From Verrucomicrobiia bacterium (GTDB lineage Bacteria > Verrucomicrobiota > Verrucomicrobiia > Limisphaerales > JADLHS01): a stretch of 64,000 nt of DNA. Position numbers and translations under genes: made by a program. The stretch spans positions 166,661 to 230,660 of the forward strand of contig JAHCLO010000003.1 in the NCBI GenBank assembly GCA_026125285.1. Direction: 5' to 3'. Positions 26,401 through 33,889 of the stretch are shown here, in pieces. Numbering within the stretch: the first letter of the stretch is position 1; each line of letters opens with the position of its first letter. Below the pieces are notes generated by a model. The model ran no database searches. It was not told where the DNA came from and saw only the letters and a program-made list of their open reading frames with translations.

Positions 26401-26885
26401 AAACCTTCCCCGCTCCCCTGACCTCCGCGCCGGTCTTTGTGTTTCTCCCGCCGGGACAGGCGCAAAAGCTGCCTCTGGAAAATCCGCCGCCGCGCAGCTC
26501 ATGGCGTTCCGGCACTCCGTCGCCGGTGGTACTGCAATTATCTCTGCCGCGTTCAGTGACCCGCAGAGCGGAAGACTTGCCGTGGTCGGAGGGCTATGTG
26601 TATCAAGCCGAGCCGGGCAGGGAACTGGAGTTGAAATTCCACGTTTACAACTTCGCGCCGGAGGCGATCACCGGTCAGCTCCAAATCGTGCGCCGACCGG
26701 ACCACTGGGATGTCACCCTGCAATCAACCACGTTTGAACTTAAGAGCCGCGAGCGTCACGAAATCATGGGGCACCTGCGTATCTCAACGTCCGCCGCAAT
26801 CCGTGATGGTTGGGTGGTGTTGCGCGCCGACTGCGGTCCGCGAGGTCAACCCGTGCTGGCCTTTCGCGTGATGGCGAAAGGCTGA
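23460..26885 (+). CDS. Secreted two-module glycosidase: GH30-like domain fused to a second clan-A-like domain
   Basis: An 1141-residue exported protein with signal peptide (AAVIAQIALLLAVISTSPAVAA, residues 16-37). Module 1, about 70-490, is GH30-like: YQTMLGLGSSLEPSTCW, SPWSPPGWMKSTGTMIGG, acid/base E238 in TIQNEPGVD and nucleophile E349 in LYFTEGSVF, ending in the beta domain VLVLINPSGRETAFSIV. Residues 500-610 look like a linker sandwich. Module 2, about 615-910, is another (beta/alpha)8 enzyme resembling GH39/GH5: VNWVRDRLRWRDIQP, VTAWEPWNEANV with acid/base candidate E732, and IWITEADRG with nucleophile candidate E826. The remainder is a C-terminal beta region (YVYQAEPGRELELKFHVYNFAPEAITG). 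Both catalytic pairs are intact, so the enzyme could make two different cuts. Its start is 16 bases after the dehydrogenase stop. Confidence 0.85.
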   Translation: MNNSPASRCSPLGARAAVIAQIALLLAVISTSPAVAAEPIRWWVSTADLKQQLTEQPPLAWQAADRARGSRIEVNPAETYQTMLGLGSSLEPSTCWNLSLMSVEDRERTMERLVDRERGIGMNLMRICIGTPDFTGDPWYSYNDLAPGETDPELKRFSIEKDRAYILPALKLAKQKNPDLLFFASPWSPPGWMKSTGTMIGGHLLPRWYPVYAEYFVKFIQAYEAEGIPIHAVTIQNEPGVDRAKEKDPNWFYPSCHWTAEQERDFIRDHLGPAFRRHGLKTRIWCYDHNYNVRASGDDPGIAYPRTILSDPQAARLVDGVAFHGYAGGPSGMSTFHREFPNVPLYFTEGSVFGIPGGVELIKRLRHHASAYNTWVTILDDNSKPNNGPFEASRTIITLHPATRKPTEHFDFFLYGQFMKSIQRGAVRVGSIAAGNSLANVAFRNPDGEFVLVLINPSGRETAFSIVAGDRMANARLPARSAATFVWGERKTSADASPRASQAAAIRRTIPTPLPEHPGNIYLQGESVTIAPPAEVGKEATPWRLLDDRQQVVRSGELSAAVAGRRESLSFGQLGIGWYRLAFGLAGDTNAPWTTLGVLRRLEAPVPLDSPISVDSAAAWFALNDVEHQRKLANFAALAGVNWVRDRLRWRDIQPEAGDLKPAPTTYDTSATMQRKAGLQLLQVFHDTPPWAQEEPNAGGRFAPDLRHVYDLARQLAVRFKGRVTAWEPWNEANVATFGAHTVDQMCSWQKAAWLGFKAGDPDVMVGWNVTTTVPTPAHTEGLLANETWPYFDTYNIHTYDWSHAYAELWKPAREAAAGRPIWITEADRGTPHLKNAPWFDQSPHLERLKAEWIAQAYASSLFAGAQQHFHFILGNYQEGNHIQFGLLRYDLTPRPAYVALAAVGRCLAGARVLGRWQPGDNVQVFAFRAQPDGMPHDVLVVWAEKEVDWDRRGQTTAHWSLPAELEVEEVVDYLGRSLGETFPAPLTSAPVFVFLPPGQAQKLPLENPPPRSSWRSGTPSPVVLQLSLPRSVTRRAEDLPWSEGYVYQAEPGRELELKFHVYNFAPEAITGQLQIVRRPDHWDVTLQSTTFELKSRERHEIMGHLRISTSAAIRDGWVVLRADCGPRGQPVLAFRVMAKG

Positions 26886-26899
26886 AGCGATTCAACCGG

Positions 26900-28072
26900 T
26901 CACTTCAACTTGTTCTCAAACCAAACCGGCCCGCCCCATTTGCCGGTGACGATCACGTCAATGTCGCCATCCTGGTCCAGGTCCACCGCGCAGAGGTTCA
27001 CGCCCGAACCGATGCCCTCGTCGAAGGAAATGGCGTGCCGGATCCACTTGGGATTCGCGCCGCGCCGGAGTTCATACCAATAAACGCCCAGCTTGCCGTA
27101 CTCGTCCGGGTCGGAGCCGTTGTGCGCCATGAAGCGCTTGCCCGTGATGAGGTCCGGCGTGCCATCGCCGTTGATGTCGGCCAGCGCCAGGCTGTGCGCC
27201 TGGCTCCAAGAATCGTCAATCACGTGTTGCTTCCAACTCCGCTTGCCATCCACGAGAGATTGTTCATACCAGAAGATGCCGTGCTTGTGCGCGTTGCTGG
27301 TGATCACGTCCGGCAAACCGTCGCCGTTCACATCGAACACGATGATTTGCGGCGTGTGATCGGCCTTGCCGTCCTTCGCGCCCAACGCCCACGGATGCTC
27401 GACCCACTGGCCGCGTCGCGGATCGGTCGGCGCTTCAAACCAGGCGTCCGGCCGCAATACGTCCGGCCGCCCATCGCCGTTCACGTCGCCGACCCCGCCG
27501 CCGTAGTTCATCGGTTTGTCGGAGATCATGTGCTTGACCAGACCGCGTTTGCCGGAAGGAAGCTTCGCGGCCTCAAACCAGACCGTAGGCGCGCAATCGG
27601 CCAGAATCTCTTCGCTCCGGCCATCACCGTCAATGTCCACCAGTTCCCCGGCCTCGTAGTTCGCGCTGGTGTCCACGACTGTCTCCTCCCACTCGCCAGA
27701 GCCACTTTGGGGCTGGCGATACCACCGGACGCACTTGCAGAACCAGCCGCACGAAACCACGTCCAGCTTGCCATCGCCGTCCACGTCCAGCGGCAGGTTC
27801 ATGAAGTCGTCAAAGTAACCTTTGCCCTGGTCGTCCACCTCCCCGGCCAGCGTGCGAATCTTCGTGGCCTTCCAATCCGGCGCGAGATAGAGATTGGGCC
27901 CGGCCACGATGTCGAGTTTGCCGTCGCCGTTGAAGTCCGCCACCGCCAGGGCTTCGCTGCGGACCTGACCGAGGCGATGCGTGACGAATTTGACCGGAGA
28001 TTCGGCTGCCTGAGCAGGGGCGAGGGTCAGCGCGGCCATGGGAGCGACAAGTCGAAGCAGTTTTGCGTTCAT
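26900..28072 (-). CDS. Secreted seven-blade FG-GAP/VCBS propeller protein
   Basis: A 390-residue exported protein, signal peptide MNAKLLRLVAPMAALTLAPAQAA. It has seven calcium-loop repeats of the form DxNGDGxxD: DFNGDGKLD, DVDGDGKLD, DIDGDGRSE, DVNGDGRPD, DVNGDGLPD, DINGDGTPD and DLDQDGDID. That number matches one complete seven-bladed integrin-like beta-propeller, with WF/YE strand motifs (VWFEAAKL, FWYEQSL, YWYELRRG, VWFENKLK) between them. Such proteins in this phylum are extracellular and probably bind surfaces or glycans; no enzymatic activity is implied. It converges on the GH30-like gene with only 14 bases between stops. Confidence 0.85.
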   Translation of the reverse strand: MNAKLLRLVAPMAALTLAPAQAAESPVKFVTHRLGQVRSEALAVADFNGDGKLDIVAGPNLYLAPDWKATKIRTLAGEVDDQGKGYFDDFMNLPLDVDGDGKLDVVSCGWFCKCVRWYRQPQSGSGEWEETVVDTSANYEAGELVDIDGDGRSEEILADCAPTVWFEAAKLPSGKRGLVKHMISDKPMNYGGGVGDVNGDGRPDVLRPDAWFEAPTDPRRGQWVEHPWALGAKDGKADHTPQIIVFDVNGDGLPDVITSNAHKHGIFWYEQSLVDGKRSWKQHVIDDSWSQAHSLALADINGDGTPDLITGKRFMAHNGSDPDEYGKLGVYWYELRRGANPKWIRHAISFDEGIGSGVNLCAVDLDQDGDIDVIVTGKWGGPVWFENKLK

Positions 28073-28192
28073 AGTACATCCAACCTCACGCGGCGAGCCT
28101 GCGCCCGGCGGTGTGAATCGTCAAGCGTGGAGGCGCGGAGGCGCGTGACCGGTTGCCTTGCGAGAGAGGCGCGCTTGCGCTAAACATGGCGC

Positions 28193-29050
28193 GTGGATCA
28201 ACCTGAGTTTTCCGGCACGGCGCTGGTGTTGCTGGGACACGGCTCCACCCAAAACACCGCGTCCGCGGCGCCGGTCTTTCAACACGCAGCGGCATTGCGC
28301 CGCCGTCGCCTGTTTGCGGAGGTGCAGGAGGCGTTCTGGAAACAACCCCCGTATGTCCCAGAGGTCCTGGCGCAGCTCACGGCACCGCGCGTGTTTATCG
28401 TTCCGCTGTTCATCAGCGAGGGCTATTTCAGCGACGAGATCATCCCGCGCGAACTGGGCTTCGATGTGGGTTCGGATCGCGCGTCACGCATCGCGCACCG
28501 CGCCGCACGCACCTTCTGCTACTGCCAGCCCATTGGCACGCACGAAAAAATGACGAGCGTGCTGCTGGCCAGGGCGGCCGAAGTAGTGGAAGCATTTCCG
28601 TTCCCGCGCGCGCCCAAGCCGGGCGACATCACGCTTTTTCTTGCCGGCCACGGCACGCCACGGAATGACAACTCCCGCCAAGCCATCGAGCGGCAGGTGG
28701 AGTTGATCCGGGCACGTCAGCTTTACGCCGCGGTTCACGGGGTTTACCTGGAAGAATCGCCTCGGATCGCGGACTGCTATGAGATGTCGGCGACACGGAA
28801 TGTGGTGGTAGTACCGTTTTTCATCAGTGACGGCCTGCACACGCAGGAGGACATTCCGGTGATGCTGGGCGAGCCGGAGCGTCTTGTGAAAGAACGCCTT
28901 GCCGGTGGGCGCCCCACCTGGCGCAACCCCAGTGAGAAGCGCGGCAAGCTGGTCTGGTACACCCCTGCCATTGGCAGTGAACCGCATCTGGCCGAGGTCA
29001 TTCTGGACCGGGTCCGGGAAATGGCGGCGGTCGCAACAGCATTGCCATGA
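28193..29050 (+). CDS. Two-domain CbiX/SirB-family chelatase
   Basis: A 285-residue protein with two copies of the class II chelatase fold. The first copy has LVLLGHGSTQN with the metal-binding His (H16), and VFIVPLFISEGYFSDEIIP. The second has LFLAGHGTPRND and VVVVPFFISDGLHTQEDIP. Characterised relatives insert Co or Fe into sirohydrochlorin for cobalamin or siroheme synthesis. The HG-S/T-P and IP motifs are in place in both halves. The start is GTG 28193; an ATG just upstream is in another frame and stops at once. No other tetrapyrrole gene is nearby. Whether the product is Co- or Ni/Fe-specific is unknown. Confidence 0.85.
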   Translation: MDQPEFSGTALVLLGHGSTQNTASAAPVFQHAAALRRRRLFAEVQEAFWKQPPYVPEVLAQLTAPRVFIVPLFISEGYFSDEIIPRELGFDVGSDRASRIAHRAARTFCYCQPIGTHEKMTSVLLARAAEVVEAFPFPRAPKPGDITLFLAGHGTPRNDNSRQAIERQVELIRARQLYAAVHGVYLEESPRIADCYEMSATRNVVVVPFFISDGLHTQEDIPVMLGEPERLVKERLAGGRPTWRNPSEKRGKLVWYTPAIGSEPHLAEVILDRVREMAAVATALP

Positions 29051-29115
29051 AGGAAACACATCGGTAATCCTTCCGACCAGACATGTCGGTCCTCCATCAA
29101 ATCGAAAGGCCTGTT

Positions 29116-29898
29116 ATGCGGAAATTCATCGTGATCATCACCCTCGGTTGTCTGGCGGCACAACTGCACGCCGAACCTGAGTTAAAGGGCACCTCGACCG
29201 AACTGGCGGCCTATCTTGCCGGGGTACCCCAAACCGTGTCGCTCACCGGCGAGGCGGAATTGAGAGTCCCGGCGGACCGCGCCGAAATGTCGCTGAAGGT
29301 GGTAACCGAGAGCCGGTCTTTGCTGGACGCGTCGCGCTCCAATCAGGAGATTCGCGCCCGGATGCTGCGCACCCTCGCGCAACAGGGTGTTCCGAATGAA
29401 CGCGTGAAAGCCTCGCGGTTTTCCTCCACGCCGAGGTACGGCGCGTTTCGCGAGAAGGCAAAAAGCTACCGGGTGGAAAACGTCGTCCGCATCACCGCCC
29501 TCGACGAAAAGGAATTTCAAACCGTCGCCCAACTCGTGGACGGCATCGCGGAGGTCCGTTACGACAGTGTCGAATTTGAACACTCGGACAAGGACGCGCT
29601 GAAAGCTCGAGTCCTCACGCAGGCCATTGACAAAGTCAGCGAGCGAAAACAACTCTACGAAACGCGGCTGGGGATCAGGCTGGTGCCAAGGCGTTTTCAG
29701 GAGGGAGTCGCCCCGCCCCCGCCGCCAATGCCGCCTGCCTTTGCAGTGTCGAAAGCTTTAACTTCTCCTGGTGCCACGCCGGGGCCGTCGTTTGGCTGGG
29801 CCGGGGACACGCAAGGTGACCCGGAGTGGCCGACCTCCTTTGCGGAACTGGTTTACCGGGCGCAGGTGACCGTTGAGTATGCGGTGCAGACCAAGTAA
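29116..29898 (+). CDS. Secreted SIMPL-domain (DUF541) protein
   Basis: A 260-residue exported protein. ATG 29116 is preceded by GAAAGG about 7 bases upstream and starts a signal peptide (MRKFIVIITLGCLAAQLHA). The SIMPL/DUF541 domain is recognisable by VSLTGEAELRVPADRAEMSLKVVTESRSLLDASRSNQEI, YRVENVVRITALDEKEFQTVAQLVDGI and YDSVEFEHSDKDALKARVLTQAIDKVSERK. A Pro-rich segment (VAPPPPPMPP) divides it from a final strand FAELVYRAQVTVEYAV. Such proteins form periplasmic ring-like oligomers; a specific role is not known. It lies 65 bases after the chelatase gene. Confidence 0.83.
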   Translation: MRKFIVIITLGCLAAQLHAEPELKGTSTELAAYLAGVPQTVSLTGEAELRVPADRAEMSLKVVTESRSLLDASRSNQEIRARMLRTLAQQGVPNERVKASRFSSTPRYGAFREKAKSYRVENVVRITALDEKEFQTVAQLVDGIAEVRYDSVEFEHSDKDALKARVLTQAIDKVSERKQLYETRLGIRLVPRRFQEGVAPPPPPMPPAFAVSKALTSPGATPGPSFGWAGDTQGDPEWPTSFAELVYRAQVTVEYAVQTK

Positions 29899-30024
29899 CC
29901 GTTCCAAAACGCGCCACCAGCAATCGAAGCTTTCAGCGCGAGACATGTTCCCGCAGACATCGGGTGGAGAGTTTCCGCATCTGGCACTGCGACAACGAAG
30001 TGCTGACAAATACTGCGGGACGCG

Positions 30025-30102
30025 GGTAGGGCGCGTCACTCCGTGCGCGCCGTTGGGAAGCGAGGTGTCAGTTGCGGCGCGCACGGAGTGACGCGCCCTA
30101 CC
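30025..30102. repeat. Perfect 28-bp inverted repeat (palindromic element)
   Basis: The arm at 30025-30052 (beginning GGTAGGGCGCGTCACTCCGT) is the exact reverse complement of 30075-30102. The 22-base centre is unrelated. The element lies in the 243-base gap between the SIMPL gene and the convergent DUF2071 gene. It could act as a bidirectional terminator-like hairpin or be a REP/MITE-type dispersed element; it has no T tract. The rest of the gap has nothing I recognise. Confidence 0.9.
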
Positions 30103-30141
30103 GCTTTGCGCCATTTGTTTGTCCCATTACCTAAGTTGTTA

Positions 30142-30942
30142 TCACCATCCCGCCTCCGCAACGCGGTGCGATCCACCCATCCAAACTCCGACGATACCGG
30201 GTGAATAGTTCGCGCCCATCAACCGTGCGTCCTCAGACCAGCGCCAGTTCCTTCGCAGCAGCGAATCCTCAAGCAGATCAACGGCAACCTCGCCTTGCGG
30301 CCACGCCGGATGCCAGATGCGAAAGAAGCGACGGCGGTTGCGCCAGCAGGTAAACGCGGTGTAACGCTCCATCAGCCATTCGTTGAGCGAAAGCATTTCG
30401 CACGCGGCATAGTGTGTTGGGGCGGGCACAGTCGCGCGATACGCCAACACAGGGCCGCCGTCGCCAGCCTTCACGCAGCCGCGCAATTCGCCGGTCGGCT
30501 GCGAATCATCGTACGTGATGTGGCCAAGGCGATACGGCAGACCGAACGTCATTGGACCAAGTCGCACGGCGAGTGGGTTGGACAGCCATTCCGCCAGAAA
30601 ATAAATCCCTGGTTCCCCGGCGTGCTGAACGTAAGTTCGGACATTCAGGAAGTGATGATTGGCCATAGGCCGAAACAACCAGTCTCCAAGCTGACCGCCG
30701 ATCCGGGGCCGAAGATTCTCCATCGTGAACGCGACGAGACTGACAAACGCCCGCCCGTCGTGCAGATCCAGCACGAAGGGTACGTCGCGCTGCAAGGCAT
30801 CCGCGTCCACTTCCAGGTGAATCATCAAGACACGCATCCAGTCGCCGATGAACCACGGCTCGCCCGGGCGGGAGAGCAGACGCTGGCGTGCTGCCGTGTT
30901 TGACAGGTCGCAGGCCGGAGACGTCGTGGCGGTGCGATTCAT
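30142..30942 (-). CDS. DUF2071 (YqjF-like) protein
   Basis: A 266-residue protein of the DUF2071 family, whose fold resembles acetoacetate decarboxylase. Family features include WFIGDWMRVLMIHLEVDADALQRDVPFVLDLHDGRAFVSLVAFTMENLRPRIGG, HHFLNVRTYVQHAGEPGIYFLAEWLSNPLAV and GLPYRLGHI. It is the last gene of the GbsR operon and its ATG overlaps the epimerase stop (ATGA). The operon holds a second, more divergent DUF2071 protein two genes upstream. No biochemical function is established for the family. Confidence 0.82.
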   Translation of the reverse strand: MNRTATTSPACDLSNTAARQRLLSRPGEPWFIGDWMRVLMIHLEVDADALQRDVPFVLDLHDGRAFVSLVAFTMENLRPRIGGQLGDWLFRPMANHHFLNVRTYVQHAGEPGIYFLAEWLSNPLAVRLGPMTFGLPYRLGHITYDDSQPTGELRGCVKAGDGGPVLAYRATVPAPTHYAACEMLSLNEWLMERYTAFTCWRNRRRFFRIWHPAWPQGEVAVDLLEDSLLRRNWRWSEDARLMGANYSPGIVGVWMGGSHRVAEAGW

Positions 30943-31898
30943 CGAGAAATGTCAGTTATGGCGTTGCCACACAAATCCTCCAACGCCTCCCGCAGGTGCG
31001 AGAAACGAAAATCAAATCCCGCCGCCATCAGCCGGCCCGGAATCACCCGGCGGCTCTTGATGATCAATTCGGTTTCCGTGCGCAGCAGGAACGCGCCCGC
31101 CTCCAGCATCCACAAGCTCGCGGGCAATCCAATGGGCATGCGATGGATTTCGCGCAGGGTCCGCATCATCTCCTCGTTTGTGACCGCATTGGGCGCGGCC
31201 AGATTAAACGTGCCCTCTTGGTTGCCGTGTTCAATCAACCATTCAATCGCCCGGCTGAAATCCTGATGATGAATCCAAGAGACGAACTGTCTGCCACTTG
31301 CCATTCGACCGCCCAACCCGAGGCGCACGAGCCGGCGCAGCACCGGGAATACACTATTGCGTGCCGGGCCGAGCACCATCGCACTGCGCAGATTGACTTT
31401 GCGCGTCCGCGACGTTGGCGCGGCGGCGAACGTTTGTTCCCACGCCTGCGCCACCTGAACTGAAAACTCATCCTTCGCTGCCGGTGTCCCCCCGATTTCT
31501 CCCGCCTCATCCCAAGCCATTCCAAACGTGTGTCTGTAGATCGTCGCCGTGCTGGAGTTCAACCAGACCAGTGGTGGCGTCGCGCATAGGTTGATCGCGG
31601 CGCCCAGAACGCGGGTCGGGTTGATGCGGGATTCGAGTATGACTTTTCGATTGCGCTCGTGATAGCGGCAGTTCACGGAACGCCCCGCCAGATTGATCAC
31701 GGCTTGCGCGTTTTCCAACTCCTGCGCCCACGGACCGAGCGTCTCTCCATCCCAGGCAACTTCACGCACGCGAAGAACAACCGATGTTGGTCGGCGCGTG
31801 AGCACGGCTACTTCGTATCCCCTAGCCAGAAAGTGTCGCGCCAGGACTTGCCCCAGGAATCCTGATCCGCCGGCCAGGATGATGCGCCGTGGTTTCAT
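30939..31898 (-). CDS. TIGR01777-type NAD-dependent epimerase/dehydratase
   Basis: A 319-residue short-chain dehydrogenase-like protein of the YfcH/SulA-homologue class. The N-terminal Rossmann motif is ILAGGSGFLGQVLARHFLARGYEVAVLTRRP. Typical segments are AVINLAGRSVNCRYHERNRKVILESRINPTRVLGAAI, LNSSTATIYRHTF, LRSAMVLGP, SWIHHQDFSRAIEWLIE and GTFNLAAPNAVTNEEMMRTL. The classic YxxxK is not clearly kept (TIYRHTFG), as is usual in this subfamily. Both ends overlap neighbours by ATGA, so it is translated as part of the five-gene operon. The substrate is unknown. Confidence 0.87.
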   Translation of the reverse strand: MKPRRIILAGGSGFLGQVLARHFLARGYEVAVLTRRPTSVVLRVREVAWDGETLGPWAQELENAQAVINLAGRSVNCRYHERNRKVILESRINPTRVLGAAINLCATPPLVWLNSSTATIYRHTFGMAWDEAGEIGGTPAAKDEFSVQVAQAWEQTFAAAPTSRTRKVNLRSAMVLGPARNSVFPVLRRLVRLGLGGRMASGRQFVSWIHHQDFSRAIEWLIEHGNQEGTFNLAAPNAVTNEEMMRTLREIHRMPIGLPASLWMLEAGAFLLRTETELIIKSRRVIPGRLMAAGFDFRFSHLREALEDLCGNAITDISR

Positions 31899-32677
31899 GG
31901 CATTTCAAAGAACGCCGCCGCCCCGTGATGGTGACGCGGGCGAACGGGGAACTGTTCGCCAATGCAACCCAACGCCCGCCACTCGTGTTCAATTCCGCGC
32001 ATCAGCAACGCGCTATCAAACGCGATGCTCCCCGGTGGAAAGCGATGAGGATCGTTGAAGAAGCTTGATTCCACCCGCTCAACCGAAAGCGCCTGCAGGG
32101 TCCAGTTTTCCGTATGGAGTTCCACGCCTTCTAGCGCGCAGTTGTTGGCGGGCGACCAACCGCAACTACCGCCGCGGAAGAAATCGCTCGCTTCCTCCTG
32201 CGTGCCGAATACCGAGCCAGACGGCCAATCGTGCGTCAGGCGCACCACAGCGTTAACCTGCGTCTCACCGTCCCGGCTGCGCAACTCCACCGCGAATCCC
32301 GTATCACTTTGCGCGCAACGAAATTCGGCCGCGTGGTGGACGCCCGGAAACAGCCGGCCTCCGGTCACGCGGATCAGCAGCGAATTGGTGTCGCGCCGTG
32401 GGATGAACACGCCTTCGCGCCGGCAGCCATACTCCGTCCACTCCACCGCAATGCGATGCGCGGCGTTTTCCGACGATACCCCAAACGCACGCGGCAACCA
32501 GGCGGGTCGCGTATGCTCCAGCCGAATTAGGCAGATGCCGCCCAAGGCCCAACCCTTGACGAGTTTCGGGCGAAAAGGGTGCGGCAGCAATTCGGCGAGC
32601 GCGGCAGGCTGGATGCGGAAGTTAACAAGAATTCGCCGCGCCATGATGGCCTTGACTGCGGGGATGGGTGCCTTCAC
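31895..32677 (-). CDS. Second DUF2071/acetoacetate-decarboxylase-fold protein
   Basis: A 260-residue protein starting KAPIPAVKAIMARRILVNFRIQPAALAELLPHPFRPKLVKGWALGGICLIRLEH, a pattern typical of the 'RRILVN' branch of DUF2071. I chose GTG 32677 because it overlaps the stop of the thioredoxin-like gene (GTGA) and keeps the conserved N-terminal KxPIxAV segment; ATG 32644 would delete it. Other conserved parts are AAEFRCAQSDTGFAVEL, VVRLTHDWPSGSVFGTQEEASDFFRGG and VESSFFNDPHRFPPGSIAFDSALLMRGIEHEWRAL. The stop overlaps the epimerase start by ATGA. Function unknown. Confidence 0.82.
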   Translation of the reverse strand: MKAPIPAVKAIMARRILVNFRIQPAALAELLPHPFRPKLVKGWALGGICLIRLEHTRPAWLPRAFGVSSENAAHRIAVEWTEYGCRREGVFIPRRDTNSLLIRVTGGRLFPGVHHAAEFRCAQSDTGFAVELRSRDGETQVNAVVRLTHDWPSGSVFGTQEEASDFFRGGSCGWSPANNCALEGVELHTENWTLQALSVERVESSFFNDPHRFPPGSIAFDSALLMRGIEHEWRALGCIGEQFPVRPRHHHGAAAFFEMP

Positions 32678-33171
32678 CGCGCACCTCCCGCCCAAGTCGC
32701 GCATAAGTAGATCAGCGGTAGCAGGGCAAGACTGTTATCCAGCCACTCGATCTGCGGTTGGGCATTGAAGTCTGCCCGGCAGCGTCCGCCGAGGCAGTAG
32801 CGGTTGCAGGTCAGCCAATCGTAAGCCATTTGCGCACCCTCACGAATTCCGGGCACCAACAGCAAAAGACCCAGAGGCCACAACCACCATACGCTACGAC
32901 AGAGAACCCCCAGCGCATCGGCGTTGTGGTAAATCCGCCCATCTGCTCGCATGACATGCAGACGCAGTTCGAGATCGGATTCCTGCACGTCCAAGCGCCT
33001 GGCCGTCCCGGGGGTCTGAAGCGGCAACCACACGAAACCGCGGGCGGCGAAGAGCCGCCCCACACGATGCCGCGCCCGCTCGCACCATGGGCACGCTTGA
33101 TCGTAAAAGACCCAACCAGCGGGACGACTGCCGATATTATCTGTAATTTCAGTATTCGCAGAATTAGCCAT
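32674..33171 (-). CDS. DCC (DUF393) thiol-disulfide oxidoreductase-like protein
   Basis: A 165-residue protein with the DCC-family active site WVFYDQACPWCERARHRVGRLFAARGFVWLPLQ; the redox pair is C27 and C30 of the CPWC motif. In place of the usual D-G-x-C-x-x-C it has DQACPWC. A later segment (SVWWLWPLGLLLLVPGIREGAQMAYDWLTCNRYCLGGRC) is the membrane-proximal half seen in longer DUF393 proteins, with an additional Cys cluster (CNRYCLGGRC). ATG 33171 is 17 bases after the regulator's stop. It is the second gene of the GbsR operon. Confidence 0.84.
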   Translation of the reverse strand: MANSANTEITDNIGSRPAGWVFYDQACPWCERARHRVGRLFAARGFVWLPLQTPGTARRLDVQESDLELRLHVMRADGRIYHNADALGVLCRSVWWLWPLGLLLLVPGIREGAQMAYDWLTCNRYCLGGRCRADFNAQPQIEWLDNSLALLPLIYLCATWAGGAR

Positions 33172-33187
33172 GCAAAAAAAATCGGGC

Positions 33188-33721
33188 TCAACCGCCGAGG
33201 CCAAGCAGCTTCAACACTTTGTCCCCCAGCTTGACAAACTTGATGGTGGCCGCCGTTGGCCATTGTCGCACCTGCACATACCAAGCGGTGGTGGCTGCAA
33301 AGAAATCATGCAGTTCGCGCAACCGTTCCTCGGTGTAATCGTCCGTCTCCTTGTCCTTTTCCGCCTCGGCAATACATTCGCTCAAGAGTCGGAGGGTGGG
33401 ATCAATCTCGCGCTTCTTGCGTTCGTCCAGCACCATCCGAAACATTTCCCACACGTCTTTCATGCTCTCGAAATGATCGCGGGAATCGCCGAGGACATGC
33501 ACCCGCTTCACGATGCCCCACCCTTGCAGTTCCTTGAGGCTGTTGCTGACGTTCGAGCGCGCGACGTCCAGAGTATCGGCGATTTCCTCAGCGTGGATCG
33601 GTTTGGGCGACAGATAGAGCAGCGCGTGGATTTGCGCCACGGTCCGGTTGATCCCCCACCGCGTGCCCATTTCACCCCAGTGAAGAATGAAGTGTTGTTG
33701 GACTGGACTGAGCTTTGGCAT
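33188..33721 (-). CDS. GbsR/MarR-family transcriptional regulator
   Basis: A 177-residue winged-helix regulator of the GbsR type. The recognition helix is IHAEEIADTLDVARSNVSNSLKELQGWGIVKRVHVLGDSRDHFESMKDVWEMFRMVLDERKKREIDPTLRLL. The C-terminal half is helical and probably forms the dimer and ligand-binding part. It heads a five-gene operon and its promoter carries a perfect short palindrome, so it is probably autoregulated and controls the DCC, DUF2071 and epimerase genes. Characterised relatives (GbsR of Bacillus) respond to choline; the ligand here is unknown. Confidence 0.87.
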   Translation of the reverse strand: MPKLSPVQQHFILHWGEMGTRWGINRTVAQIHALLYLSPKPIHAEEIADTLDVARSNVSNSLKELQGWGIVKRVHVLGDSRDHFESMKDVWEMFRMVLDERKKREIDPTLRLLSECIAEAEKDKETDDYTEERLRELHDFFAATTAWYVQVRQWPTAATIKFVKLGDKVLKLLGLGG

Positions 33722-33731
33722 ATCTCAACAA

Positions 33732-33775
33732 TTTCTGTCTGGACAGAAAGTAGTGTAATCCATGAATTCTGTCAA
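33732..33775 (-). promoter_or_regulatory. Promoter and operator of the GbsR operon
   Basis: On the minus strand a perfect TTGACA (33770-33775) is followed after 17 bases by TACTTT (33747-33752). Overlapping the -10 and the expected start point is the palindrome TTTCTGTC-TG-GACAGAAA at 33732-33749. The position fits an operator bound by the GbsR product; the ATG is 11 bases past the palindrome. Operator function is inferred. Confidence 0.65.
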
Positions 33776-33778
33776 CCA

Positions 33779-33802
33779 TTGGTTATGAAATTGGTTATGA
33801 AA
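33779..33802. repeat. Perfect tandem duplication of a 12-mer
   Basis: TTGGTTATGAAA occurs twice without a gap in the intergenic region between the divergent gbsR-type operon and cimA. It could be a direct-repeat binding site or a slippage product. Confidence 0.6.
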
Positions 33803-33889
33803 ACCCTGAATGCCCTTCGCGTCCATCATTGAGAGTTTGCCAGCCTTGACCGTTTCCCGTATTCAATGTGTCCGCTTTAGCGGTTGATT

